Notes: a model not told the origin generated them from the letters alone. DNA of 64,000 bases from Noviherbaspirillum cavernae (GCF_003590875.1 NZ_QYUN01000002.1:868001-932000), one strand, 5' to 3'; counted from the stretch's first letter, positions 1 through 11,208 are shown. A program made the numbers and translations.

Positions 1-1791
1 GGCCATACCCATCTCGGCCTGTACATGGCGATCGCGACGGCGGTCACCGTCTTCATCATCGCGCTGGCGTACAACCAGGTCATCGAATTGTTCCCGACCG
101 GCGGCGGCGGCTATCGCGTTGCTTCCAGGCTGGTCGGTCCCTACCTCGGATTGATTTCCGGCTGCGCGCTGATTCTCGACTATGTGCTGACGATCGCCAT
201 TTCCGTTGCGGCTGGCGTCGAGGCATTGGCATCGCTGTTGCCGCTCGGCTTTCAGGCTTACAAGCTGCATGCGGAAGCGTTCTTCATCGCCATCCTGATC
301 GTGCTCAACCTGCGCGGCATGAAGGAGACGATCCAGATCCTGCTGCCGATCTTTCTCGGCTTCGTCGTGACGCATTTGTTCCTGATCGTGTACGGCATCT
401 TCGCGCATGCGTCATACCTGCCGGACCTCGTTCCCAATACCTTGACGGAAACCTCGCAGCTCGCAAGCGACATCGGCTGGATCGGTGTGGCAGGCATGCT
501 GCTGCTCGCGTATTCGCAAGGCGGCGGCACCTACACCGGGCTGGAAGCGGTATCGAACAACGTCAATATTCTCGCCGAACCGCGCGTGCATACCGGCAAG
601 ATGACGATGTTCTACATGGCGCTATCGCTGGCATTCACCGCCAGCGGCATCATTCTGCTGTATCTGCTGTGGGACGCCAGGCCGGTCGAGGGGCAGACCC
701 TCAATGCATCGACGTTCAAGGCCATCATCGACAGCATGGGCCTGGGCAGCGCCTGGACCAACAAGCTGCTGTTGACGATCGTGCTGATCTTCGAAGCGGG
801 GCTATTGTTCGTCGCTGCCAACACCGGCTTTCTCGGCGGCCCGGCAGTGTTGTCGAACATGGCGGCCGACTCCTGGGTGCCGCACAAATTCCGCTATCTG
901 TCGACGCGGCTGGTGACGCAAAACGGCATTCTGGTGATGGGAATCGCCGCGCTTGCAATCCTGTTCTGGACGCAAGGCAGCGTGACGCTGCTGGTGGTGC
1001 TGTATTCGATTTCCGTATTCCTGACCTTTGCGATTTCCCTGTTCGGCTTGTGTCTGTACTGGTGGCAGCATCGCAAGGAACTGGAGCACTGGAAGCGACG
1101 CTTCTTCCTTTCGCTGGTCGGCTTTGTCATCTGCGCCGGGATTCTTGCCATTCTGCTGGTCGAGAAGTTTACGGAAGGCGGCTGGGCTACCGCCGTCATC
1201 ATCGGCGCGATTGCCGCACTGTGCATCTACATTCGCAATCATTATCGTGAAACGAAGGATGCGATCCATGTCGTGGATCAGGTGTTCGCCAACCAGCCGT
1301 TCGGGCCGCATGTCAGCGCCGTCAAGCCCGATCCCGATGAGCAGACCGCGGTATTCATCGTCGGCAGTTCGCGCGGCGGCGGCTTGCATGCATTGCTGTG
1401 GGTGCAGCGCATGTTCCCTGGGCACTTCAAGAACTTTCTCTTCGTGAATGCGCGCACCGTCGATTCGCACGCCTATGGCGGCGAAGGAGCGGTGGAGCAG
1501 ATGCGCGCCGAAGCCAATGCGACGCTGAAGTTTTTCGAGGACTTCTGCCACAGCCACGGCATGGCCTCGGCAACCTACCTCGGCTTCGGCACCGACGTGG
1601 TCAATGAGGTCACCAAACTGTGCGAAGAGATCAGCAAGGCATATCCGAACGCGATTTTCTTCACCAGCAAACTGATCTTCGAGCACGACAACTGGTTCAC
1701 GCGCCTGCTGCATAACCAGGCCGCGCTCGCGATCCAGCGACGTCTGCATTTCGAGAGTTTGCAGATGGTGATATTGCCGATGAAGGTGTAA
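1..1791 (+). CDS. APC-superfamily permease, 5' end outside window
   Basis: The reading frame is open to the left edge (GHTHLGLY precedes the first Met at 25), so the true start lies outside the window. The visible part begins inside an early membrane segment and holds about ten hydrophobic helices to roughly residue 410. The glycine-rich FPTGGGGYRVAS stretch after the first helix is typical of amino acid/polyamine/organocation transporters. The last 160 or so residues form a soluble cytoplasmic domain. The substrate cannot be read from the sequence. It stands alone, with a 600-bp gap behind it. Family assignment is fairly secure; substrate is unknown. Confidence 0.8.
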   Translation, partial: GHTHLGLYMAIATAVTVFIIALAYNQVIELFPTGGGGYRVASRLVGPYLGLISGCALILDYVLTIAISVAAGVEALASLLPLGFQAYKLHAEAFFIAILIVLNLRGMKETIQILLPIFLGFVVTHLFLIVYGIFAHASYLPDLVPNTLTETSQLASDIGWIGVAGMLLLAYSQGGGTYTGLEAVSNNVNILAEPRVHTGKMTMFYMALSLAFTASGIILLYLLWDARPVEGQTLNASTFKAIIDSMGLGSAWTNKLLLTIVLIFEAGLLFVAANTGFLGGPAVLSNMAADSWVPHKFRYLSTRLVTQNGILVMGIAALAILFWTQGSVTLLVVLYSISVFLTFAISLFGLCLYWWQHRKELEHWKRRFFLSLVGFVICAGILAILLVEKFTEGGWATAVIIGAIAALCIYIRNHYRETKDAIHVVDQVFANQPFGPHVSAVKPDPDEQTAVFIVGSSRGGGLHALLWVQRMFPGHFKNFLFVNARTVDSHAYGGEGAVEQMRAEANATLKFFEDFCHSHGMASATYLGFGTDVVNEVTKLCEEISKAYPNAIFFTSKLIFEHDNWFTRLLHNQAALAIQRRLHFESLQMVILPMKV

Positions 1792-2391
1792 TGCGGATGG
1801 TGTCATCGCTGCCGCATTTGGGCTGAGTCCGTAGCCGTTTAGCGGGGCGGACGTCGTTCCGGAAAACGCAATCATTGCCCCGTATGCGCGGCATGCAGCT
1901 TGCCGCCTTTCGTCAAATATCCCCTTTCCCGAATCACGCCGCAGTCCCGAATCACGCCGCAGCATGGCCGCGCATGCGGCATTCCGATTGCATTCATCGT
2001 CATCCGTGCATTGCTCCATGGTTCAGGTGCGTGTTCGCCTGCGCATGCAGCATGCATGTTTCCAACGTGAGCAAAGCATCATGGCGTGATCGCATCAACA
2101 CAGACCGCGATCCACGAAAACGTCCCATCGCGCCTGCTTGACGATCCGCAAGCGCGGCATCGATTCCCATTGAAGTTCTCGTTCCCGCACGCATTCTGTT
2201 GCTTGATTGCATGCTGCCCACGGACAGCGGTTTCAGCTACCTATGGGAAAGCTGATCAAGGTCAATAGTGCCGCTTGATAACAGTCAATTGAGTAACTCC
2301 ACCGATTAGCAGAATAGAAACCTGGCTACGCACTTCGCACGAGCCACATGCGGTCACACAGTTTTGCAATCAACAGTGAGGATTACTTCAA
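1792..2391. other. 600-bp gene-free region
   Basis: I see no convincing gene between the permease and the lipoprotein. It contains an exact 17-bp tandem duplication (1928-1963) and becomes A+T-richer toward 2270-2390, where the lipoprotein promoter should lie. No tRNA or clear terminator was recognised. Confidence 0.5.
1928..1963. repeat. 18-bp tandem duplication
   Basis: The unit CCCGAATCACGCCGCAG(T/C) occurs twice head to tail, differing only in its last base. No function is apparent. Confidence 0.8.
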
Positions 2392-3546
2392 ATGTCAAAT
2401 GCTAATCGCCCATTTCGCCTTGCCCCTCTTACATCGGCGCTGCTCTGCGTCGCCCTTGCTGCCTGCGGTGGCGGTGGCGGCGACAGCCCGGCGTCCACGA
2501 CAAATCCGGGTGGTACGACAAATCCAGGTGGTACGACAAATCCAGGTGGTACGACAAATCCAGGTGGTACGACAAATCCAGGTGGTACGACAAATCCAGG
2601 CACCACGAATCCGCAACCCGACCTTGCAACGCGCTTGAATGCGCCGACCGGCGTTGCGCGTGATGCCGCAGGAAATCTGTATGTGGTCGATACGGGTAAT
2701 TTCACGATTCGCAAGATCACGCCGACCACGCCTGCCGTTGTCAGCACCATCGCGGGTACCGCGGGCATCAAGGGGGCCGGTGCGCCTACGGATGATGGCG
2801 TAGACGCTGCAGCGAAGTTCGTCAATCCGACTGCGATTGCAGTGCATCAGACAGATGCCACTGCACCGCTCACGCTTTATGTCGCTGATGGAGATAGTGT
2901 GCGAAAGATCACCGCCACAACAGTGAACGGAAAAGTGCAAATGCAAGTGCAGACCATCATCAGGGATGCAAGCAAGTTGACTGGTGCAACAGGTATTGCC
3001 GTGGATGCCGCTCAAAACGTCTATGTTGCGGATGCCGCAGGCAAGAGGGTCATCTTCGGTACGCCGGCCGGAGACATTGATTCGTTGGCGACCGGGCTGG
3101 ATGGTCCGCAAGGCCTCGCCCTCGATGCCGCTACCAACACCCTGTATATCACTGATGTCGCTGCGGCGGGTGGCGCAACAGTGATCAAGAAACTTGTTCT
3201 GCCGACGACGCTTCCTCCTGCTGCACCGGCGACAGTAACGACCGTCGCTGTCACCGGCACGGCTCAACCATTCACGAACGGGGCTGGCATTGCGGTGAAT
3301 GCGGGGGGGCTAGTTCTCGTGGAGCCGACTCGCCTGATTACAGTGAGCGCCGCCGGGGTTTCGGCTGTCGTGCCGATCGCTGCAGGAAAAGTCACCTCCC
3401 TGAGCGGTGTCGTGTTCGATGGAACCACCGGCTTCGACGTGACCGATAGCGGCAACCACACGGTGAGCAAAGTGACGACAGCAGGTGCGTTGACCACACT
3501 CGCAGGCAAGGCCGGCACGGCGGGTGCTGTCGATTCGGCACCGTAA
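2392..3546 (+). CDS. NHL-repeat lipoprotein with TTNPGG linker
   Basis: A 384-residue protein. The N-terminal signal ends in the lipobox LAAC, followed directly by glycines, so it is a predicted lipoprotein. Residues about 36-75 are a TTNPGG tandem linker. From about 80 on there are NHL-type beta-propeller repeats, for example LNAPTGVARDAAGNLYVVD. NHL propellers usually mediate protein or ligand contacts outside the cell. The start is supported by TGAGGA nine bases upstream. It converges on the TpsA gene, with stem-loops between the two. The binding partner is unknown. Confidence 0.8.
   Translation: MSNANRPFRLAPLTSALLCVALAACGGGGGDSPASTTNPGGTTNPGGTTNPGGTTNPGGTTNPGGTTNPGTTNPQPDLATRLNAPTGVARDAAGNLYVVDTGNFTIRKITPTTPAVVSTIAGTAGIKGAGAPTDDGVDAAAKFVNPTAIAVHQTDATAPLTLYVADGDSVRKITATTVNGKVQMQVQTIIRDASKLTGATGIAVDAAQNVYVADAAGKRVIFGTPAGDIDSLATGLDGPQGLALDAATNTLYITDVAAAGGATVIKKLVLPTTLPPAAPATVTTVAVTGTAQPFTNGAGIAVNAGGLVLVEPTRLITVSAAGVSAVVPIAAGKVTSLSGVVFDGTTGFDVTDSGNHTVSKVTTAGALTTLAGKAGTAGAVDSAP
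2497..2601 (+). repeat. 18-bp coding tandem repeat (TTNPGG)
   Basis: About six head-to-tail copies of an 18-bp unit (ACGACAAATCCAGGTGGT) inside the lipoprotein gene. The copies are almost identical; the first has CCGGG for CCAGG. Near-identity suggests recent expansion and a likely length polymorphism. The protein stays in frame whatever the copy number. Confidence 0.9.
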
Positions 3547-3553
3547 GGAAGGA

Positions 3554-3580
3554 GGGCGCAACCGATTCCGGATTGCGCCC
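3554..3580. terminator. Stem-loop after the lipoprotein gene
   Basis: GGGCGCAA pairs with TTGCGCCC around a short inner CCG/CGG stem, eight bases after the lipoprotein stop. There is no strong T run, so intrinsic termination is only possible. Confidence 0.45.
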
Positions 3581-3585
3581 GCCGG

Positions 3586-3622
3586 GCGTGCAATGCGATA
3601 TCTGTGACATCGCATTGCACGC
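3586..3622. terminator. Perfect 14-bp inverted repeat between convergent genes
   Basis: GCGTGCAATGCGAT (3586-3599) is exactly complementary to 3609-3622 around a 9-base loop, and outer CCGGG/CCCGG pairs extend the stem. It lies between the convergent lipoprotein and tpsA genes and could end transcription in both directions. No T run is present, so a REP-like or attenuator role is also possible. Confidence 0.5.
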
Positions 3623-3720
3623 ATCCCGGTTCCACTCGCCCTGCAGTGACTGTACGGGCCGGGTCTGTGTGCGGTAGCGGATTCGCTGCTTGCCGCACAT
3701 CATTCGCCTCTGCTGGAGAC

Positions 3721-6700
3721 TTATCTTGAGCTGCCTTGCTCCGGTTGCTTGGCGCAAGGATCCTGCAACTTCAAGCCCGCATTCCTGATTTCGACAAGGC
3801 CCTTGTTGGGTTGATCGCTGGCGCGTTCTTCCTTCCGTGCGGCCGAAATATCGCCACAGCTGACGTCGACCGACGAAGGGGCGAACGCATTTGGCTGATC
3901 GCCGGAGCCATTGCCACTGTCGGCTCCGCCGTCTGCATGACCGCCACTGGCGGTGCCTGCGCCACCATCGCCGCTTCCTGCATCGCCGTCTCCTGCGCCG
4001 GCATTGCCGCCCGCGTTTGCGCCGTTGCCCATGCCTGCGTCGCCGTCCGCCGTGCCGCCCGAGCCGTTGTCCGCGCCGCCGTCTCCGGTACCGCCGCCGG
4101 CCGGGTTCACGCCGTTGTCGCCGCCGCCATCACCGGCATTGCCGCTACCGTCGCCAGCGCCGCCGCTGCCGTTACCCGCGCCGCCATCGCCAGCACCACC
4201 CGAGCCGTTACCAGCGTCGTTGTCACCGTTGCCAGCCCCGCCGTCGCCGATGCCCGTACCCGCATCGCCGCCGCCAGCGCCGCCCGAGCCATTGCCCGCG
4301 CCATTGTCGCCATCACCGCCGCCGCCAGTACTTGCCCCGCCGTCGCCGCCGCCATCACCAGCGCCGTTGCTGCCGTCGCCGTTACCCGCGCCGCCATCGC
4401 CAGCCCCGTTGTCACCATTGCCTGCACCGCCGTCGCCCGTACCGGTATCGCCGTCGCCAGCGCCGCCCGAGCCGTTGCCCGCGCCATTGTCGCCATCACC
4501 ACCGCCGCCAGTATTTGCGCCGCCGTCGCCGCCACCGTCGCCAGCGCCGTTGCTGCCGTCGCCGACACCACCATCACCGTTGCCTGCGCCGCCATCGCCA
4601 TCGCCATCGCCGCCGGTGTCATTGCCCGCACCGTTGCCGCCGCCGCCGGGATCGCCGCTGCCGTCACCTGCGCCATTGTCGCCCGCGCCGCCGCCATCAT
4701 CACCCGCGCCGCCATCGCCTCCACCATCGCCGTCAGAACCCGTGCCGTTGCCGGGCAAGCCGCTTCCACTGCCGTTGTTGCCGCTGCCGTTGCCCGGCGT
4801 CGTCGTGGCCGGCGGATAGGGATTCGTATCGGGTGGTGCGGGCGGGCATCCCGCGCAGTCGCTGCCACCCGGTTTGCCGGGATTGCCGGGACTACCCGGT
4901 CCGTCGGTGTCGCCGTTATCGCCGCCATCCGGGGGCGTGGGATCGGGATAGGGGCTCGGATTCGTTCCCTGGCAGCCGGCAAGGTCCTGGCAACCCTGCC
5001 ACAAGCCACCGCTCTTGCCGCCATCTTCCTTCTTGGTGAAGGTCGGCGTGTTGCTGTAGGTATAGATCTTGTTGCCAGTGGAAAGGAGCAGTTTCCGGTT
5101 GCCGAGTTTGGCGCCGAAGCTGTCGTTCCAGGGGATGTGGATATCACCGTTGCCGGGGCCGCCCGACGGGAACGGGAAGTCCGTGCTGCCGCTGATGATG
5201 ATGGTGCTGTAGTCGGGCAGCTTGACGATATCGGCTGACAGGAAATGCGGCTCGTATGGCTTGTTGTCCAGACCATTGCCGATCCACACCGTGTTGTCGT
5301 CCAGCGAACGCAGCGTGATTTCCGGCTTGTTGGGGTTCTTGTAGTCGAGGGCCGTGCCCAGCAAGCGCAGATTGTTGCTGAACAGGTGAATCTGGTTACC
5401 GAAGGTGTCGAATGAATAGAGATCGAGTTTCGGCGCAGCCAGTCTCAGGTTGTACAAGGGGCCGACGCTGTACGCGACCATGTTGCCGGAGGTCTGCGCG
5501 GAGAGGCTGCGATAGCCGAGATTGAATGCGCCGTCGGCACCGATGTGCATGTCGCCGGTCAGCGTGTTCTTGGCTGCGGCGTCGACACTGCTATCGTTCA
5601 GGATGACATTCTGCGGCGTGCCGATGAAGAAGGTCGCGGTCGGATTCTTGAACTTGAGCAGCGTGTCGCCGGAATAGTGCGTATCCGCATTGAAGCCGGA
5701 TTCGTTGGCGTTGTTGACGCCGACACGATTGCTCAGATTGTAGGGCTGCAGCATGATGCGCGCGCCATCCGCCGTCGTCGCATCGAGCACGATATCGAGC
5801 GAGTTGGAACGCAGCAGGAGGTTCTTGCCCTTGCTGTTGAGCTTGATGATGGATAGCCCGCCGCCGGTGGTCAGATAGAAGTCGCCAATCGGCTTGTCGG
5901 AGCCGCTCACGGTAACGCTGCCGCTACCGCTCGGTGCGGTGGCGCTGCCTGCCGATGCGCCCAGGCCGAGGCCGGTGAGGTTGCCGGTGTATGCGCTGTT
6001 GTCGATGACCATCAGCTTGCCGCCGCCGGCACTCAGCGAAGCGACGTTGGTCGTCAGCTGGAAGGTGCCTTGCATGTCGTCGCCGACAACGCCCAGGCTA
6101 TTCGCATTGATGCGTTTTCCGGCTGCCGTCGAGGCGGTGAAATCGCCGCCCATGCCAATCGTCACCGAGTTGGTTCCATTACTGGCGGCGGCATTGATGT
6201 TCTCATTGATCCAGATATTGCCGCCGATGGACAGCGAGACGTTGTTGTCGTTGTAGATGTCGGGCGTGGGTTGGCCGCTGGCATTGACACCCGCAGGTTT
6301 GACGATCGTGTTGGATGTGGTGGTGATGCCGCTGACGCCGCCGATGCTGGCGATCGTGAGCGATCCGCCTGCGTAGCTGATCGAGCCATTGGTGCGCGCG
6401 GCGAGTACGCCCACCCGATTGTTGGCGTTGTTCAGGACAAAGGGCACGACGCTGTTCGGATTGTTGCCCTGCAGGAGCAGGGTGCTGGCGATCAGCGAAC
6501 CCTCCACCTTCGGCTTGCCGGTGGCGGAGTCCATATCGCGTCGTTGATACACACCGCCCGAGCCGGCGATCAGCGAGATCCCGGCGCTGCCCGCATCGAT
6601 GCTTTGATTCAGCGTGAGGCTGGCAGGGTTGGTGCTGCCGTCGGGCAGTTTTTCTGGATCATATCCTGCGGCGTCGCCGGTCCTGATGGTGACGTTGTGG

Positions 6701-9093
6701 TTGCCGGTCTTGATGCCTTTCACGCCGTACGGGTCGCCCACGGTCAGCGCACCCGCATTGGTAAAGCTGAAGGCACCGTTGATATCCGCAGCGATCGTGC
6801 CCACCTGATTGCCGACCTGGTTGAGATTGACTGCGCCTCCGGTCAGTGCGAGATTGCTGGCACGGATGCTGCCGCCGGTCTGCGTCGTGCCGCCGCTGGC
6901 GCGGATGAAAATACTACCGGAATCGATGCCTTGCGCCAGCGTCAGCGCGCCGTTGAGGTAGAGCCGGGAATCACCATTGGCATGATTGATGCCGTTTGTT
7001 CCGTTGACGGCGCCGACGGTAAGGCTTTTGTTGTTGCTGAATCTGAGCAGGCCGCCGTTGAGGTTGGCGGCAAGCGTGCCGACCCCGTTGAAGCTGGTTG
7101 GCGTGCTGCCCGCGCCGAATCCGCCGAGATCCCAGTTTCCCCCGCCGGTCAGCAGCAGGGAATTGGCCGTGATGGTGGTGCTTGCGTTCTGTGCTGCGCC
7201 GTTGACGGCATCGATCGCGAGCGTGCCGGTATTGATGTTTTGCGCCAGCGTCAATGTGCCGCTGTTTCTCTGGAGGTAGAGCCGGGTATCGCCATTGGCC
7301 TGATTGATGCCGTTGGTTCCGCTGACCGAGCCGACGGTGAAGCTTCTGTTGTTGCTGAATCTGAGCAGGCCGCCGTTGAGGTTGGCGGCAAGCGTGCCGA
7401 CCTCGTTGAAGCTGGTCGGCGCGCTGCCCGCGCCGAATCCGCCGAGATCCCAGTTTCCCGCGCCCGTCAGCAGCAGGGATTTCGCCGTGATGGTGGTCCC
7501 GGCCTTCTGGGTCGCGCCATTGGCGGCGTCGAGCCAGAGCGTGCCGGCCGCGCCGGACACATTGGCGTTCAGTTGAATCCTGTTATCCGCCTTCAGTTGC
7601 AATTGATTGACGGTACTCCAGCTGATGCTGTCGTCCACCGTGATCGTGCCGCCATTGGGCGCGGTGCCGCTAGAGGTTGACGTCGTGACCGTGACATTGC
7701 CGTTTGCCAGGGCGTTCTGCAGTGTGCTCACCTTCAGCACGGAAGTGCCGCCGTTATTGCTCAGGTCGCCGAAGGGGGACGTCGTACTGATATCGCTGTC
7801 GGCAGCGTTGGAAATGGTGATGTCCGCCGGGTCGAGCAACAGATTGCCAGCCTTGCCATTGGCAGCAAGCGTATTCACCGAGCCGTTGAAATCCAGCACA
7901 GCCTTGCCGGACACTTCCACGTTGCCACCGTCGCCGCTTTGCGCTCCGCCTTTGGCGGAAATGTTTCCGTAGTAGCGAGTCTGTTCGTCGGCCCACACCA
8001 CGACCTGTCCGCCGTTGCCATTGTTCAAGGCATCGGCGCGGATTTGCGCATCCTTGCCGACATAGGCGGTACGCGCGTTTGGCAGCGGGCCGTTGCCCTG
8101 AAAGCTGCCGCCGACGTGGACCGTGCCGCCGCCGGCATCGCCGGAGGCATCGAGCGTCGCCGCATCCACCAGCGCGACCTTGTCGCCCAGCACGTCGATG
8201 CGGCCACCTTTTTGCCCGGCAGCCTTGCCGCTCGCATCCAGCGTGCCGCTGACCAGCGTGTTGCCGCCGTTGGCGGAGAGGTAGATGCCGCCTTCGCGCT
8301 CGACCATGGTCTGCGCCTGGATCAGGCCGGAATTGTTGACGGCCGCCGTCGCCAGATCGCGGGCCACGGCTGCGGTCATGATCGCGCGCCCGCCGTCTGC
8401 CAGCATCTGTCCGCTGTTGTCCACACCGGACAGGTCGGCGAGGGTTTTTTCGTTGACCGCGAAGTTGATCAGGCTGTCGCCCTTGATATCGACGGTCATC
8501 TTGCTGCCGGAAGCGAGCACGGCGGTGCCGAGTTTGGCCTGGATGATGCCGCTGTTGGCGGCGTAATCGCCTGCCAGCACGACGTAGCCGCCTTCGCGCG
8601 CCTTGAGCACGCCGGCGTTGATCACCTCGCGCCGGATCGACGAGGCATTGTCGCTGCTGAAGACGTATCTGCCCGCCATGAAATCGTCATTGCGGATCTT
8701 CATGGTGGTGGCCAGAAGACCGGCGACATCGACGCTGGCACCCGCACCGAAATACACGCCATAGGGGTTGACTAGAAACACCTGGCCATTGGCCGACATG
8801 CTGCCGAGGATGGTCGACGCCTGGTTGCCCGTCACGCGGTTGAGCAGGACGGACGACGAGTCAGGCTGGTTGATGCGCACGCTGTTGCCTGCGCCGATGG
8901 AAAAGCTTTGCCAATCGATGATCGCCTTCGACGAGCTCTGGTTGATCACCTGATGCTGCGCATCGGTCTGGCCGTAGTTCGCCGAGCCACCGACGAGCGT
9001 GCCGCCGCTCGGGAGTTGCGCATGGGCGAATCCCGGATAGGCAAGGGCCAGTCCGATGACGAGCGATCGCTTGATTGGTTTAAAAGCTTGCAC
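3721..9093 (-). CDS. TpsA-type filamentous haemagglutinin-like adhesin
   Basis: A 1790-residue two-partner secretion exoprotein. A signal peptide ends near AHAQ. Residues about 25-280 are the TPS (haemagglutination activity) domain, with hallmarks such as [14 protein letters not shown] and [18 protein letters not shown]. Residues about 300-1370 are a repetitive beta-helix-like region containing two near-copies of a segment reading [18 protein letters not shown]. Residues about 1400-1740 are an extreme Gly/Asp/Asn/Ser low-complexity tail, followed by a short C-terminus with two cysteines. Its start overlaps the end of the TpsB gene by 14 bp, so the pair is translationally linked. It is the last gene of the minus-strand train. 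Role: adhesion or aggregation at the cell surface (family knowledge). Confidence 0.9.
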   Translation of the reverse strand: MQAFKPIKRSLVIGLALAYPGFAHAQLPSGGTLVGGSANYGQTDAQHQVINQSSSKAIIDWQSFSIGAGNSVRINQPDSSSVLLNRVTGNQASTILGSMSANGQVFLVNPYGVYFGAGASVDVAGLLATTMKIRNDDFMAGRYVFSSDNASSIRREVINAGVLKAREGGYVVLAGDYAANSGIIQAKLGTAVLASGSKMTVDIKGDSLINFAVNEKTLADLSGVDNSGQMLADGGRAIMTAAVARDLATAAVNNSGLIQAQTMVEREGGIYLSANGGNTLVSGTLDASGKAAGQKGGRIDVLGDKVALVDAATLDASGDAGGGTVHVGGSFQGNGPLPNARTAYVGKDAQIRADALNNGNGGQVVVWADEQTRYYGNISAKGGAQSGDGGNVEVSGKAVLDFNGSVNTLAANGKAGNLLLDPADITISNAADSDISTTSPFGDLSNNGGTSVLKVSTLQNALANGNVTVTTSTSSGTAPNGGTITVDDSISWSTVNQLQLKADNRIQLNANVSGAAGTLWLDAANGATQKAGTTITAKSLLLTGAGNWDLGGFGAGSAPTSFNEVGTLAANLNGGLLRFSNNRSFTVGSVSGTNGINQANGDTRLYLQRNSGTLTLAQNINTGTLAIDAVNGAAQNASTTITANSLLLTGGGNWDLGGFGAGSTPTSFNGVGTLAANLNGGLLRFSNNKSLTVGAVNGTNGINHANGDSRLYLNGALTLAQGIDSGSIFIRASGGTTQTGGSIRASNLALTGGAVNLNQVGNQVGTIAADINGAFSFTNAGALTVGDPYGVKGIKTGNHNVTIRTGDAAGYDPEKLPDGSTNPASLTLNQSIDAGSAGISLIAGSGGVYQRRDMDSATGKPKVEGSLIASTLLLQGNNPNSVVPFVLNNANNRVGVLAARTNGSISYAGGSLTIASIGGVSGITTTSNTIVKPAGVNASGQPTPDIYNDNNVSLSIGGNIWINENINAAASNGTNSVTIGMGGDFTASTAAGKRINANSLGVVGDDMQGTFQLTTNVASLSAGGGKLMVIDNSAYTGNLTGLGLGASAGSATAPSGSGSVTVSGSDKPIGDFYLTTGGGLSIIKLNSKGKNLLLRSNSLDIVLDATTADGARIMLQPYNLSNRVGVNNANESGFNADTHYSGDTLLKFKNPTATFFIGTPQNVILNDSSVDAAAKNTLTGDMHIGADGAFNLGYRSLSAQTSGNMVAYSVGPLYNLRLAAPKLDLYSFDTFGNQIHLFSNNLRLLGTALDYKNPNKPEITLRSLDDNTVWIGNGLDNKPYEPHFLSADIVKLPDYSTIIISGSTDFPFPSGGPGNGDIHIPWNDSFGAKLGNRKLLLSTGNKIYTYSNTPTFTKKEDGGKSGGLWQGCQDLAGCQGTNPSPYPDPTPPDGGDNGDTDGPGSPGNPGKPGGSDCAGCPPAPPDTNPYPPATTTPGNGSGNNGSGSGLPGNGTGSDGDGGGDGGAGDDGGGAGDNGAGDGSGDPGGGGNGAGNDTGGDGDGDGGAGNGDGGVGDGSNGAGDGGGDGGANTGGGGDGDNGAGNGSGGAGDGDTGTGDGGAGNGDNGAGDGGAGNGDGSNGAGDGGGDGGASTGGGGDGDNGAGNGSGGAGGGDAGTGIGDGGAGNGDNDAGNGSGGAGDGGAGNGSGGAGDGSGNAGDGGGDNGVNPAGGGTGDGGADNGSGGTADGDAGMGNGANAGGNAGAGDGDAGSGDGGAGTASGGHADGGADSGNGSGDQPNAFAPSSVDVSCGDISAARKEERASDQPNKGLVEIRNAGLKLQDPCAKQPEQGSSR
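3955..4830 (-). repeat. G/D/N-rich repeat tract in tpsA
   Basis: About 0.9 kb of degenerate short repeats coding for motifs such as [12 protein letters not shown]. It produces long open frames on the opposite strand that are artefacts of composition. Such tracts are prone to slippage, so copy number probably varies between strains. Confidence 0.85.
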
Positions 9094-10705
9094 TGATATT
9101 CACCCAGATTCTGTGGTTCTTGCCGTCGCCCAGTCCGTCGCGGACGGAGCCGACAGGCGTGGCCACATCGACCGATGCAATCAAGCCCTTGCCCGGATAA
9201 ATCGTCGCGCCGGCCCCGACGCTGCGCAGCCGGTCCTTGTTGTCGCTGAAGCCCGGCGCCTTGTACGTCGCCTCGCCCACGTCTGCCGTCAGGCGGATGA
9301 AGCCGAGGCTTCTGGCGATGGAAAACGGATGGCGCAGTTCCGCAGTCACCAGAGCGCCGCTGTCACCTCGCACTTCGGCGGGCCGGAACGCGCGCACGCT
9401 GCCCGGCCCCCCCAGGGAAAACTTCTCCGTGTCCGGCAAGCGTTCCTTGCTGTAGACGATATTGCCGCGCAGGTACAGATCCCATTGCCGGATGAAGGGC
9501 GTGGTGTGGTTGACGTCGAGTTCCAGACGCGCATGGACCGCATCCTGCTTGATCGAATCGTTGCTGCTCTTGAAATTCGTTACCAGCCCGAAGCTGGCAT
9601 TGGTGATCGAGGTGTCGCGATGAATCCGGCTGATCTGGTAGGCGGCAGTCAGGACATTGAGCGAATTGTCGAACAGGGTCGTGCCCAATGCACTTTGCGT
9701 CAGCTGATTGCGCCGCACGCCCACGCTCACTTGCTGGTTGTCGTCGCGGCTGCGCACCAGCGGATGACCGATCACCACCTCATCGGTGCTCAGTTCGCCG
9801 GTCACGCCCAGCGCCGCGAGCGGGCCGGTGACGTCGTAGGCAACCTTGGAGCTGCCCACGGATAGGCGCGTGCCGACGGTATTAAGCGGCAGCGAATAGT
9901 TTGCCTTCCAGTAGCGCACGAGCCGGTGTTCGCTGACCGAGCCACTCAACGACAACTGATCGCCCCAGCCGAATGGCGAGTTGATGTTGAGCGTGGGTTC
10001 CACGCGCTTCTGACCGGTTTCCGACCGCCCGAAATTGTTCAGGCTGACGTAGCCGGTAAAGAGCCGCTCCTCGATCTTGATCTCGGCATCGCTCGCGCCG
10101 AACTCGGCACCGGGTTCCAGGATGACCTTGGCCCGCAAGCCGGGCAGGTCGTTCAGCAGCAGCAGGTTGTTTTCCAGCCGGTCCGTCGTGACCAGGCTGC
10201 CTGGCGTGAGCAGGCCCGTGCGGGCAGCGAGAAAATCCGTCGAATAGCGCTTGTTGCCGTCGAACGTCACCTTGCCGATGCGGCCCTCGACAATCTGGAG
10301 TCGAACCACGCCATTCTCGATCTTTTGTGCGGGGATGAAGGCACGTGCCAGCGTGTAGCCGTTCCTGTGGTAATACGCGGTAATCGTGTCGGCGGCCTTG
10401 CTCAGGTCGTAAAGATTCAGCTCCAGATCGACGAAGCGTTCCAGCAGCCTCTTCAGGCGACGCTCCTTGTAGACCGTGTTGCCAGACATGGCGAATGCAT
10501 TGACGCGAAAACGCTTTGCCTTCGGATCGTGAGGCGAGGGCGCCGGTTGCGCGGGCAGCACCACTTGCGGCGGCGTGGCGGGGCGCTGCAGCCTGTCGTC
10601 GCGCAGCGTGTCCTGCACGCTGCCCGGCGTGATCGGCGCTTCGGCGGCGAAGGCCGCAGTCTGCGCCAGCAGCAATGCGAGTGCGGCAAGCGGCACGCGA
10701 CGCAT
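9080..10705 (-). CDS. TpsB-type outer-membrane transporter (ShlB/FhaC family)
   Basis: 541 residues from the chosen Met at 10705, which is followed by a typical signal sequence (MRRVPLAALALLLAQTAAFA). The frame is open further upstream, but that part is not signal-like. The N-terminal helix region is followed by POTRA domains (about 55-200, with FRVNAFAMSGNTVYKERRL and VVRLQIVEGRIGKV). The rest is a 16-strand beta-barrel ending in an aromatic residue (WVNISASF). It exports the TpsA protein encoded immediately downstream, with the genes overlapping by 14 bp. It follows the two cyclic-nucleotide-fold genes with a 44-bp gap. Confidence 0.92.
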   Translation of the reverse strand: MRRVPLAALALLLAQTAAFAAEAPITPGSVQDTLRDDRLQRPATPPQVVLPAQPAPSPHDPKAKRFRVNAFAMSGNTVYKERRLKRLLERFVDLELNLYDLSKAADTITAYYHRNGYTLARAFIPAQKIENGVVRLQIVEGRIGKVTFDGNKRYSTDFLAARTGLLTPGSLVTTDRLENNLLLLNDLPGLRAKVILEPGAEFGASDAEIKIEERLFTGYVSLNNFGRSETGQKRVEPTLNINSPFGWGDQLSLSGSVSEHRLVRYWKANYSLPLNTVGTRLSVGSSKVAYDVTGPLAALGVTGELSTDEVVIGHPLVRSRDDNQQVSVGVRRNQLTQSALGTTLFDNSLNVLTAAYQISRIHRDTSITNASFGLVTNFKSSNDSIKQDAVHARLELDVNHTTPFIRQWDLYLRGNIVYSKERLPDTEKFSLGGPGSVRAFRPAEVRGDSGALVTAELRHPFSIARSLGFIRLTADVGEATYKAPGFSDNKDRLRSVGAGATIYPGKGLIASVDVATPVGSVRDGLGDGKNHRIWVNISASF

Positions 10706-10749
10706 CGCGATATGAGTCTGATTCTTCAGCACGATCTGGTCGGTCTCTT

Positions 10750-11208
10750 TCAGGCCTTTGCCAATGCGGTGCGGAAGCGCTTGTTTTCTTCCTGGATATC
10801 GCGCGCCATCTGGACGGCCGTCATGTACTGCAGGTGATGACCGATCGGCGATGCTTCGTGGAACAGCTGCTGAAACGCCTCGCGCGTCAGCGCCGCCGTC
10901 TTGACACGCCCCTTCGCTCGGCATGTTGCCGAGGCGGGCAGGTTGTCCACCAGCGACACGATGCCGAACAGTTCGCCATCGCTCAGTTCGCGCACTTCGT
11001 ATTCCTCGTCATCCTGGCTGTCGCGGCGGGTGATGCGCACCGATCCCTGCAACAGCATGTACAGCGCTTCGCCCTGGGTTCCCTGCGTGATGAATTCATG
11101 ACCGTCGTTGTATTCATTCACCTGCAAGCGGTTTGCAAGCACGTCGAGGTGCTGCGCCTTGAACTCCTCGAAGGCGGGCAGATTCTTGAGAAAGACTTTC
11201 AATTCCAT
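10750..11208 (-). CDS. Cyclic-nucleotide-binding-fold protein 1
   Basis: A 152-residue single-domain protein with the CNBD/Crp N-terminal fold (for example EFITQGTQGEALYMLLQGSV) and no DNA-binding domain. In the phosphate-binding cassette the usual GE is replaced (FGIVSLVDN) and the usual Arg is missing (LPASATC), so cAMP binding is doubtful. It follows a second CNBD gene by 28 bp and precedes tpsB by 44 bp, which suggests a regulatory or scaffold role for the adhesin/pilus unit (inference). Family assignment is secure; ligand is unknown. Confidence 0.8.
   Translation of the reverse strand: MELKVFLKNLPAFEEFKAQHLDVLANRLQVNEYNDGHEFITQGTQGEALYMLLQGSVRITRRDSQDDEEYEVRELSDGELFGIVSLVDNLPASATCRAKGRVKTAALTREAFQQLFHEASPIGHHLQYMTAVQMARDIQEENKRFRTALAKA

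Noticed and set aside
2497..2601. Tandem repeat as a CRISPR array
   Set aside because: The 18-bp units are directly adjacent with no spacers and code in frame for TTNPGG.
3736..5238. Long open frames on the plus strand, rich in Pro, Ser, Ala or Arg
   Set aside because: They are shadows of the G/D-rich repeat region of tpsA; composition is that of the antisense of GGN/GAN codons.
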